Part shown: in pieces, positions 12,901-23,187 of the stretch
Position numbering within the stretch: position 1 is the first letter of the stretch
Layout of the letters: each line of letters begins with the position of its first letter
DNA from: Struthidea cinerea
Lineage: Eukaryota; Chordata; Aves; Passeriformes; Corcoracidae
Direction of reading: 5' to 3'
Length of the DNA: 64,000 bases
Assembly (NCBI GenBank): GCA_013397865.1
Contig: VZTI01001783.1
Coordinates: forward strand, 675,766 to 739,765
Notes under the pieces: model-generated
What the model saw: only the letters and a program-made list of their open reading frames with translations
The model's database searches: none
What the model was told of the DNA's origin: nothing
Position numbers and translations under genes: made by a program

Positions 12901-13734
12901 TTAACTTGAAGAATAACGTATTAACAGTTTGCTGTTGTAAGAAGAATGGAGCAGCTAGCAAATTTGCTGTATTTTTTATGTGCTAGACCTCAAGCAGTCT
13001 CTAAATTAATTAGAAGTCACTTTATTAGTGTACGTTTGTCAAAGAATACATTGGAAAGTTTCGTATATTTGTACAAAAAATACTTAAGTATTTTTATAAA
13101 TTTTAGAGTCCAAATTTCAATTAATACCTTTTTGCAAAATACATATATTTTGAGGACACCACATCCTATGCCAAAACTTTGTTAGATATGAAAGTGCTTG
13201 TTCTCTGCGTAGAATAGTATTGTGTCTGTGAAAAGGTGTAATTTTTAAGGAGTAGATCGTGGTGCCTTGTGCATACTAGCACTCTTCATTTTCATCTAAA
13301 GTATGACTCTCTGAGGATGCAATTTTTTTTGTGTGTCAGTAAAGCAAGTCCATTACCCTAAACAGCACTGGAAATTGGAGAGAGTTTTGTGATGATATCC
13401 ACTGGCACCTTGGCAGGCATTAGAGGAGACAAACTGAACTGAGTTTCTTAAACAGAACCATTTAGCAGTACTGTGGCTGACTGAAATCATTGGCTCGCTG
13501 CTTCAAAATACTATATGAGCACAAAGGAAATACAGTAATACACTGCCTTTAACAAGAAGCATAAATACAGACCTTCTGACGTCTTCAGAAATCCTCCCCT
13601 AATTAGTTTTACTTCTGAAAGTAGACGTTTCAGAAGCTCCTTGAAGTCCATTAAGGATTTTGCTATCGATTTAATATGAAAGTGCTCAGATACCCCAGCA
13701 ATGGATGGCAGCATAAAGCACTGATAAATCAATT
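9974..13734. other. Intergenic, no recognisable feature
   Basis: Mostly AT-rich unique-looking DNA. A pyrimidine-rich stretch lies at about 11895-12060, and a somewhat GC-richer patch at about 12340-12560. Neither matches a gene or repeat that I know. Small open frames here lack coding character. Confidence 0.5.
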
Positions 13735-14700
13735 AATAAAGTTTGGCCTTAGGGGGGAGGATGTTAGTTCATCTAGTCTCATCAGTCGTATATCACAAGC
13801 CATCAGATTTCTCCCTGTTATAGCTGTAATGAACCCAATAATTTATTTGAGCACAGCATAACTTCTGTCCAGCTAGCCCATGCCTTTCAGAGAGATGTAC
13901 ATTCCTGGTCTGAGTGCAAGAAGAAAGAAAATGCTTCCCTTTGCCTGTTTGTTGCAATGGTTTGTTGTTCTCACAGTGATGTGTGTGCCTCGTGTCTCAT
14001 TTGCATTTGTTCTGGTATTAGGTTTCAGCCGTGGATTCTTTTTATGCTTCTCCCCACTAGGGTAAAGAGGTCCTTAATATCCTGCAGTTTCTCCTTGTGG
14101 TGATACTTAAATGTAGTAATCAAATCACTGCTCAGTTTCATTTTGGATAGGTCAAACAAATTGAGTTCATGAACTTAAACACATCTCTTAGTTTTTGCGG
14201 CTCTTTTTAATACCTTCATCAGTTTTCCAGAAGCCTCCTTAAAACCTGGGCACAGCATAAAATACGGTATACAGGATTTCAGTAAAGTTAAGGATTTGGT
14301 AATTTTAAAACATAGATAAAATTTTCCTAGTAATTTCTGAACTTGTACATTGAGTGCTCATGTTAGCATACTTTCCATTCCTGGGCTTAGATCTTCATTC
14401 CTTGCTGTGGGGGCATTTGTCTTTGTTAAAATGAGCTCAGCCTAATGCCATTTCATCACAGTAATGCAGATTCAGCTGTGGAATTGCTGCTGTTATCACT
14501 GTTTATCATCTTACCAGGTATTGTCATCTGCAAACTTCACCAGCCATGATTTTATATTTACTTCCAAATTACCAGTGAAAGCTTTTAATAATGTTGTCCT
14601 TCATAACATCACTGGAAACAGCTCTTTGATAACGGTTTTCTATCAAATCTTATTTGTTGAGAGTGGCCAGTTAATCTTGCAGGTTTTTTGTGTTTCTGGT
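13735..14700 (-). mobile_element. Ancient CR1-type LINE remnant
   Basis: Strongly decayed, read on the minus strand. It opens with an old CR1 3'-end phrase (agttcatctagtctcatcag, then atatcacaagccatcag) of the kind known from turtle and crocodile CR1s. Near 14523-14534 the minus strand still encodes FADD within LVKFADDN, the CR1 reverse transcriptase active-site motif, preceded by remnants of the upstream RT segment at about 14545-14610. Distances between the pieces roughly follow the order expected of one element, but many indels are present. The outer limits are approximate. Confidence 0.6.
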
Positions 14701-15799
14701 TTTTCTCTGCATAGTATAATTTCAACTTCATGGAACAAAAAAATATATTCAGGAATAAATACAATATTTTTTTGACGAGCTTTATTTTTCTGGAAAGCAC
14801 ATTGATTACTTCTGATTGTAGTATTTTCTTTTAGTTTCTTTCCAGATAATTGTATTGCAACTTTTAAAATATATTTTTTTGGTGTGACAATAGTCTCATA
14901 GTAGTCTTAACTAAAAGTTACTCAGTATTTTAAATAATATTAAAATTATTTAGGTTGTTTTGTGGAGTTTTCTGTGAATTCTAAGTTTTATTGAACCTAT
15001 AAACAGCAGCATTCTTACAGAAATTCTTTCATGGTTTCCTACTGTAAATTGTCTAGATCTGCTGATTTTGAAATGTTTATACTTGGTCAATGTTTGCTTA
15101 GCTTTCTTACGGTTTGCTAACAGACAAGAAAGTATTTCAACAGTCTCATGTGATGCAAACATTTTATTTCTGAATGCAGAAGACTTACTTGAATGCCTTC
15201 ACATTATCAACAACATTTTAATTAGTAATGAGCACAGTTTTAATTTCTTTTGTTCTGAATTTACTCCCAAAATTACAGCATTGTATCCCCCTTAATTGGG
15301 AAGGGAGGTGGTAGGAAGAAGTGTTGCTTTTCAAATCAGTTCACTGGTAAGCACAAATACCATCGTATCATTTTAGAGCTGGTATCTTGGAGACTGGAGT
15401 GTTGGAGTGATGTCTTGCCAAAAAAAAAGGAGATACACCAGTCATTTATTCGCTTTGGGGTCATGCTACAAGGTTCAGAGAGGCTGTGATGTAGTATTGA
15501 GTCAAACAAAAAATCAATACCCCTACCCCTCTCTCTCTTTCTCTCTTTGTTCTGTGCACAAAGTTGCCTGTACATGTGTAGTACACAGACACAGGGAAGA
15601 ACATTCCTTCCCCCATCTTCTAGTTTTTTAATACCCAGATTCAACATAGAAATGAAAAAGTAACTTCTGAGACTTGAATGATGGATGTTGCACCCTCTTT
15701 TCATGGATGTGAAATAGCTGGTTAGCTGAATAAGAAGTACCTTTCAGAGCATAAGCAGCAGAACTAGGAGAGTAGCTCCTAGAACTTCTAAAAACATCT
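14701..15799. other. Intergenic, no recognisable feature
   Basis: AT-rich sequence with a CT-rich simple stretch at about 15528-15549 (ctctctctttctctctttg). Part of it may be more of the old CR1 to its left, but I could not align it by eye. Confidence 0.45.
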
Positions 15800-16020
15800 T
15801 AGAATCACAGAAGGATTGAGGTAGGAAGGGACCTCCAACCCCACTGCCTAGGCAGGGCTGCATAGAGCTGTTCCAGTTGGCTTCTGAATATCTCCAAGGA
15901 CAGAGACTCCACAACCTTCGTAGGCAACCTTTGCCAGAGCTTGGTCACTCTGACAGTAAAAAAAATGTTTCCTGATGTTCAGAGGGAACCTTCTGCATGT
16001 CAGTTTTGGCCTGTTTTTGT
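15800..16020 (-). mobile_element. CR1 LINE, 3' end fragment
   Basis: Begins tagaatcacagaaggattg, followed by gtaggaagggacctccaacc, ccaaggacagagactccaca, accttcgtaggcaacct and gatgttcagagggaacctt, all characteristic of a CR1 3' end in reverse. It is about 220 bp and fades out near 16020. Confidence 0.88.
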
Positions 16021-17319
16021 TGTTAAAATTGCTGAAAATCAAACTCTTCAGGGAATGTACATAATGCCCATTCTCTTCAGACAGCAACAAGGAGAAACCT
16101 TGCTGGCCAGGCTAGTACCTGGTTCAGAACATAGTTTGTGTCTTGCAGTTTATTTTCTCCTTAAAGTTAACAGTCTAGTTATATCATCTTAGCAAATTAC
16201 TAGGAAATAAACAGAATGTGAACTTTGAAGGAATGGAGATGTTTTTCCATGCAAACATTTCTGCTACTAATAGTACATTCAGTTTGTTTCCATCAGAGTG
16301 CTCTAGCTTTTGTCTCTGGTGTCCTTGAGCTAAGTTACTTTTTATATGGCAATCCTTTGAGTTGCAAACTTGTATTGATACAATATTATGTAATTATTGC
16401 TAATGGTCTTATGCATAGCTATGTTGGATAACAGTTCTGAAGTAGCTCATAGTTATTTCTGTTACATTAATGTAAAACTTAGGTGCAACTCAGGTCTTTT
16501 TTCTCACTAATAATATTGAACCTCATAACTTTCTAATGGAAGAGAACGATTTTTGACTCTTGTTTATACAATATACCAGGTACTACTTTTCAAATGTTCT
16601 TTGGTGCTACCTGTTAGGGCCCACCCCTGAGGCGGGTTAGAGCACAGCATTCTGCTGCTTTTGCAATTGTTTGAGTCATTAACCTTTAACATTTCAGTCT
16701 CTCACACTGCCTAATGAGGGACTCGTGCATCAGGAAATTTATATCTCCTTTACTGAAATTGTGTTGGATTTGTAACATCAAACTTCTCTGAAATAATGGT
16801 TCTAGACCACCATTTAAAGGAAATTCTGTAACTTGATTCATCTTATCCTAAGGTGGGCCTATAATGTGAGTCAAAGAAATGTTACTTTAATAGCAGTTGT
16901 TTTTTCCCTCCTGATAGAGACTAGGAAGTTAGCTTAGAACCATGTGCCACAATGCAGATTCCTAATGTGAGCTAAGGTGAATCCCAGCCATAGCTGGATC
17001 CATTTAAGATTTATTCCTTGCCATTCCCAGTATTTGTGAATATGTCCAGGAAAGAATTTTTTTCCCTGAAACACTTTTTGAAATGATTTAAATGCTAAGT
17101 GTTGGTCTGTGGTTAAAGAGAAATCAGTAGATAGTAAGTAATATGTGTTCTGCTTCCTGGCAGGAAAACATCCTGTGTCAGGGTTTCTGATGCAAATACA
17201 AGTGTAATTCTCCTTTTTTTTTTCCCCTCAGCTAATATATCTGAAAAATCCACTCTGTGTTACTCTTGTTAGTTACTCTTGTTAGTAACCTCTAAGGTGA
17301 TCTAACAACAATCAGTGAA
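16021..17319. other. Intergenic, no recognisable feature
   Basis: AT-rich DNA with a 13-bp tandem duplication at 17260-17285 (listed separately). No gene or repeat recognised. Confidence 0.45.
17260..17285. repeat. 13-bp tandem duplication
   Basis: Two perfect copies of ttactcttgttag side by side at 17260-17272 and 17273-17285. It is a small replication-slippage type event just upstream of a CR1 fragment. Confidence 0.95.
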
Positions 17320-17530
17320 GTTCAGATTGGGCATTAGAAAAAGGTTCTTCACTGATCGGTCACTGGAACAGGCTCCACAGGGAAGTGGTCACAGCCCCAA
17401 GCCTGCCAGAACTCAAGGAACATCTGGAAAATGCTCTTAGCCATTTGGTTTAGTTAGTCCTGTGAGGAGGAGAGAGCTGAGCACAATTATCCTTACGGGT
17501 CTTTTACAGCTTGAGATATTCAGTGATTCT
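17320..17530 (+). mobile_element. CR1 LINE, 3' end fragment
   Basis: Plus-strand CR1 tail. It contains aaaaaggttcttcactg, cactggaacaggctccacag and ggaagtggtcacagcccca, and ends with cttgagatattcagtgattct, a worn version of the CR1 3' terminus. About 210 bp, 5'-truncated and more diverged than the 22.7-kb copy. Confidence 0.87.
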
Positions 17531-18060
17531 AAAGCAAATTAGCTTCAGGTCAACTGACTGTTGCAGCATCTACACATTACATCTGTAGACTATTGCTGAT
17601 CTGAGAGTTTTGGCTGATATGTGAGGTATGATATCCTCTACGTCTGCTCCTCAGTCAGAGTTTCTAATTCTGGCTGCTGGTTTGTTTCCCAAAGTCCTTT
17701 TGATCACAAAAGAAGGCCTTTGTGTAGGTAATGCATAATTAAAATAAAAAATACTGAACTTCAGAGACCGATAGAAGGCCCTTCTGCCTTTCAGTTCTGG
17801 GAAGTAATCCATCTATGCCAACAAAGCTAATTAGGAAGTTTCCACAAGTTACTGTCTTTTCATTTGTGCTCTGTGTACGCTCATAAGTACTGGCTAGACG
17901 GCAGCTTGAACTAGTTTTTGCCAAATACTCACATTTGAGATCTGCATTCATTTTCAGCATTGTGGAAACAATATTCACTACCTCCCTCCTACTGTGATAC
18001 AGGGTTGAATAGATATAGAAGGCCAAGTAACTAAATTTCTGGCCAAAGGTAACTGCTGAG
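17531..18060. other. Intergenic, no recognisable feature
   Basis: Unassigned AT-rich sequence between two CR1 copies. The 95-codon minus-strand open frame here has no resemblance that I recognise. Confidence 0.45.
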
Positions 18061-18913
18061 GTATCTCCAGGAAACTACACGCCTTCAGCCTGACCTCGAT
18101 GCCAGGGAAGGTCATGGAGCAGAGCATCTTGAGTGCTGTCGTGCAACATGTACAGGACAACCAGGGAATCAGGCCCAGCCGACAGGGCTGAAGGAAAGGA
18201 AGGTCCTGCTTGAGCAACCTGAGCTCCTTTTGTGACAAGGTCATCCACTTAGTGGATGGGGGAAAGGCTGTGGATGTCATTTACCTGGACTTCAGTAAAG
18301 CCTTTGATACTGCCTCCCGTGGCATCCTCCTGAAAGAAACTGGCTTGCCATGGCTTGGACAGCTGCAGTCTTCACTGGGTTAAAAACTGGCTGGATGGCC
18401 AGGCCCAGAGAGTAGTGGTGAATGGAGTTACATGCAGCTGGCAGCCAAGCACCAGGTGGGTTCTCCAGGGCTCAGTATTGGGGCCAGTCCTGTTTAATAT
18501 CTTCATCAATGATTTGGAGAAGGGGATTGAATGCACCCTCAGTAAGTTTGCAGATGACATCAAGTTCAGAGGGAATGTTGATCTGCAGAGGGATCTCGAC
18601 AGTCTGGATCGATGGGCTGAGTCTGATGGTATCGAAGTTCAGTAAGGCCCAGGGCTGAGTCCTCCACATGGATCACAACAACCCCACACAATGCTACAGG
18701 CTGAGGGGAGAGTGGCTGGAAAGTGGCCCGGTGGAAAAGGACTTGGGGATGGTGGTTGACAGCAGCTGAACATGAGCCAATGTGTGCCCAGGTGGCCAAG
18801 GGCCAGTGGCATTCTGGCTTGTATCAGGAGTATGTGACCAGCAGGACCAGGGCAGTGATTGTCCCTCTGTACTCAGCACTGGTGAGGCCTCACCTTGAGT
18901 GCTGTGTCCAGTT
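18061..18913 (+). mobile_element. CR1 LINE, internal reverse transcriptase segment
   Basis: About 850 bp of CR1 ORF2 in the sense direction. Typical stretches are ccagggaaggtcatggagca, acatgtacaggacaaccagg, tacctggacttcagtaaagc, ctcagtattggggccagtcc and gtttgcagatgacatcaag. It runs from before RT motif A to the region following the active site and breaks off inside the ctgtgtccagtt phrase. At that point an LTR fragment begins with no CR1 3' end in between. The element is therefore both 5'- and 3'-incomplete. Confidence 0.95.
18270..18645 (+). pseudogene. Broken CR1 reverse transcriptase
   Basis: Motif A reads VDVIYLDFSKAFDT in the frame starting at 18270. The catalytic FADD motif (KFADD, 18544-18558) and the GSVLGPVLFNIFINDL block lie in a different frame that is open from 18355 to 18645. 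A frameshift therefore separates them, and the frame stops after 18645. The element cannot encode an active enzyme. The motif order and spacing identify it as a CR1-clade non-LTR RT. Confidence 0.9.
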
Positions 18914-19300
18914 CCCCCTGAGAAGGAAGGAGCAGCAGGGACATGTGAGGAAATAACTGCAGCCCCTGTTCCTCATCCCCCTGTACAGGTGGTTGGGCAG
19001 AGGAAAGGGAGAAACCAGGGGTGACCTTGAGCCTGGGAAGAAGGGAGGGATTGGGGGAAGGTGTTTTTAAGATTTGATTTTATTTCTCACAGCCCTACTC
19101 TGATTTCATTGGTAATAAATTAATTTTTCCCAGGTTGAGTCTGTTTTGCCCATGACAGTAGCTGGTCAGTGATCTCTCCCTGTCCTTATCCTGACCTATA
19201 AGCCTTTTGTGCTATTTCTCTCCTGTGTCCAGCTGAGGAAGGGAGTGGTAGAGTGGCTTTTGGTGGATACCTGCTGTCCAGCCAGGATCATCCTACCACA
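18914..19300 (+). mobile_element. Endogenous retrovirus LTR, 3' part
   Basis: This is the 3' part of an avian ERVL-like LTR, the same family as the copy at 44.3-45.4 kb. Shared blocks include gaaggaaggagcagcaggg, gatttgattttatttctcac, ctactctgattt and ccagctgaggaagggagtgg. AATAAA lies at 19114-19119, and the element ends in ccaca at 19300. Its 5' part is missing, and it starts directly at the broken edge of the CR1 at 18913. Confidence 0.85.
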
Positions 19301-22300
19301 CTATGTTAATGAAAAACAAGGTCTAGTGACAGTAGCTCTTCCTCACTATTTCCAGTCCTGAGTTTTATAAGGAGATTGTGGGAGTGGTTTATGAGTGGAT
19401 TAAATATTGTTTTTCCTTTGATACTGTGAGGCATTTTGTTTTCCCTGGAGCCGGCTCCACTGAATTCAGAGCTTCTGCCCCATGGCTCTCTGTGCGGCTC
19501 TGCACACCCAACACACCTTGTGCCCCACTCCTCTCCCCATTACATGTGGGGTGAACCTGCAGCATCCCCAAGCCTGCCTGGCTCTGACAACAGTGCCCGG
19601 TGTGGGCCACAGTCATGCTGGAGTGAGGCAGGGTGTCAGCACCAGCCTTGGATTCAGGGGTTGGCATGAAACCCCCACAAATCATGACTGTGGGTACTGA
19701 GGCTCTCTGGCTCCTAGCAGCCTGGGGAAGAGTCAGTAATGCTCACCAGATGTCCTCCTCATGGTCCTGTTTATCTGGTCCATCATATGCTTGAGGGCAT
19801 CCTTGTGGGATCTCACAGGGCAGCAGAGTTTTATTCTCTGCTGTTCCTTTTTCATCTGGAGATTACAATAAAACACCAAGGATTTTTATTTTATCTCTGG
19901 AAGATGTAGCACTTATGTTTTGTCACTGAAACAGTCATTATCAATGCCTATTTGGGTGTCTTTCTGCTGGTCTGTTGGGTGTCAAACCACCTTACTTTGT
20001 AACAGCTTCTGTGTTGCTATCTTGCTTCTTTGAATAGCAGGGTTTATTTGCTTTGCATTTTTCAATAATGAGGTAACCGAAAGTCACCTTTAGTACAGTC
20101 CTTAAAAGTAACTAATCTTTTGAAACCCTAGGGCTTTGAATCAAGGGTTTTAAATAAACATTTTATCTATAAAGTTATTGTTTTTCTTCACCCTGTGCTC
20201 TATGAACTGAAAATTGGTGGGGTACATTTGGGAATTGTAGGGAACAAGGGATAGGCAAAGCATTACATGTTCTGTTCTTTTGGGAAATGCATGAAATTAA
20301 GGAAATTAAGTGGCACTCTTCTCAATAAAACCTCTAGTATTATCATTGTTTTCATGCAGTTTTGTTCTTAAATATCTCCTGGGCACTAATTGAAAAGGAA
20401 AAGAATTTTATTTTTTCAGGATGCAGTGAAATGTCAAACAGCAATTAAAACACAGAATGATTTGGCAGTCTTTAATAATGTAATTGGTTCCGTGGACAGG
20501 AAGAATTCACAAACTGCTTTGCATTTCTTTCACATTTGGTCTTAATTTTAAGAGACCATTACTGCTTGCAGTCATCTAGGAGCCCTAGATTCAGCAGAAT
20601 CTCAGGAGAAAGGGAGCACAACAGTGCAACTCTAATAGCATCAGATGTATGTTTATCTCAAGCTTTTTAGTTAGCTTTCTAAATTTGTTATATTAAGAGT
20701 ACTACTACAAGCTGTGTTCTTTGAACTTCTTCATATATATATTTTTGAGAGAAGTTACTTGGTGCAAAACTGAGTTTTCTAAGAAAGCACATATTAATTT
20801 AACATAACAGTTTCTTTTTGTGTGTGTGTGAATTCAAAACATTCCTGTGGTCTAGAGTAAAACAGAAAGAATGTGGCTGTATTTTGATGCCCAAAGCCCT
20901 CATTTTGTTAAAGAAGGTTTTCATGATTTTTTTTTTTTTCTGAAAACGGTATAATGCTGTAGACTTCCAACTGGTCACTCACTCCAGTGAAGTGGTACAA
21001 ACTAAGAGAAATGAAAAAACACCTGCAATTCAATAGCTATGAGAAATAAGATGTTTCTAAACCTCTTTAGCCTCTATAGCTACAGAATAAACCGAATGAT
21101 ACTATTTTCATTTTGTTACTTCAGCAGAAGGGAAAAAAAGAGTTTTCATCCAGATGTTTTCATCTCAGACTGGTGTGAAACATCACAGTACTGCATTTCT
21201 CCAAGGAACGAGGATGGCTTTTCCTGTATTCTCTCTTGGACTTAATGAACCCCGTGAATGTGCCTAGTGAAGGGGGAGAGACAGAAGGGTGCTGAAATGT
21301 TCTGTGTCCTTTATATGTTGGGGTCTCAGTTTTAGGTGAAATCTGCCTGCTTTTGCTGGTTTTCTTGTGGTCTAGTTGTTTTCACTAGTCACTGACAGCT
21401 TAACTGTTAAAGTAAAATACAGTTGTTAGTCTCCCCTTGACTGTTACTCTGGTTAATCTCCTCTCTGGATTGAACTGTGTATTCCCTTGTTTCCCTGACT
21501 GCTGGGTGCTGCTGACCAGGCCACTTCCACAGTAGGCTGCTCCACCTGCCACCATCCTCTGTTCTCTCCACCTGCCTCACACCTTCACCTGTGTGTTCCC
21601 CAATGTGGTCTGTCCGTGATATCCAGACTCACCATCCCATCCTTTAAGGTCACCTGATGGGAATGTTTCCACTGTTTCTCAGCCTCTTTGCTCAGTGTGG
21701 GAGGCTGTGATGGAGGCTGCAAACCCACCTGTCTGCTCCCCTCTGCTCCTCATTTGTTTCAACCTCTCCTCATGCGTTGCCGTCAGCCTAATTCACCAGT
21801 TCATGGCAAAAGACAGCTCTTTACTGCTTTATATATTTCAGCTGCTGGGCATCAATTCTGAAATAAACCAACCATCATATAAATGGTATCTTGACACAGC
21901 AGCAGCCCACAAAGCCCAAATGAAATGGCAATGACAAAAGCAGTTCTGTCCAAATTAGGATGACGATGGCAGCTCCATCCAGTTAAGGATTCCCTACAGA
22001 CCAGACCGTGACTACCCTTTCATTCTGGGGTCTTATCCAGGTGCTTTTGTAAACCGGACCAAACAGTGGATTGTAGATCTCTGCAGGCTATTATTAGAGC
22101 TGTCTGACTTGGTAATGATTGATATGAAGTAAGTTATGTGAGGAACTCTAATTTCTTATTTACAGAGGCCTGTAGAAGGGCAGTGACAGTGGCAAAGTAC
22201 AGCTTTTTCCTCTAAGAGAAGGAGTCAGAAACGGCTTCTGTTTCTCCTGGCTGGTCAGTGCAAGAAAATATCCTTACACATCATGGACATGATTTAGAGA

Positions 22301-22646
22301 TCATGGAAAACAATCAAAACTTTCCTACTGCTCTTAAAAGTAGGGAAGGGTTGAATCAGCCTTTTTTCTAGGATCACTGAAACCATGCTAAGTGAACGAC
22401 AGGGCTGAAGTGAGCAGAACATTGCCAGACTTTTCCACCAGGTCAAGGAGATGTTTGGTCACTCTGCTTCCAGGTTTGCATTTTATTGATATCTGTCCAT
22501 CTGAAAAGCTGCTTAGATGATCTTCTTTTCTTCATTCTTACTCCTCTTCTGATGCTGTAACAAATACGTAACCCCACCCATTCATATCACACTGTTAGGT
22601 TGGTGTTGGTTTGGAGATTTTTTGTGCAGGTTTTGTGCAACTATCA
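19301..22646. other. Intergenic, no recognisable feature
   Basis: Unique-looking DNA. Two GC-richer patches (about 19436-19740 and 21520-21790) stand out from the AT-rich surroundings but match no gene or repeat that I know. Overlapping small open frames on both strands at 19389-19700 are what GC-rich non-coding DNA produces. Confidence 0.45.
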
Positions 22647-23187
22647 CTTTGTTGCCCTTCTTTGGACATGTGCCAGCACCTCAATATCCTTCTTGCAATG
22701 AGCAGCCCAAATTTAAACACAGGATTCATGGTGTGTGGCCTTACTACACATGGTGAAAGGCCTTGAGGGGAAGCTGTATGAGGAACGGCTGAGGTCACCT
22801 GGTCTGCTCAGCCTGGAGAAGAGAAGACTGAGGGGAGACCTCATTGCAGTTACAACTTCCTCATGAGGGGAAGAGGAGGGGCAGGCACTGATCTCTGCTC
22901 TGTGGTGACCAATAACAGGACCCAGGGGAATGGCCTGAAGCTGAGTCAGGGGAGGTTTAGATTGGATATCAGGAAAAGGTTCTTCAACCAGAGGGTGGTT
23001 GGGCACTGGAACAGGCTCCCCAGGGAAGTGGTCACAGCACCAGCCTGACAGAGTTCAAGAAGATTTTGGACAATACTCTCAGGCACATGGTGTGACTCTT
23101 GGGGATGGTCCTGTGCAGGGCCAGGAGTTGGACTTGATTATATTTGTGAGTCCCTTCCAACTCAGCATATTCTGTGATTCTGTGATT
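22647..23187 (+). mobile_element. CR1 LINE with inverted 5' part (twin-primed)
   Basis: Two adjoining CR1 pieces in opposite directions. Positions 22647-22748 are minus-strand CR1 (ctttgttgcccttctttgga, then gccagcacctcaatatcctt). Positions 22751-23187 are plus-strand CR1 from ggtgaaaggccttgagggg to the terminal attctgtgattctgtgatt. In CR1 order the inverted piece ends at gggcaacaaag and the direct piece begins at ggtgaaaggcc, which are neighbouring phrases. Inversion with almost no lost sequence is the mark of twin priming during one insertion rather than two separate insertions. Confidence 0.9.
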
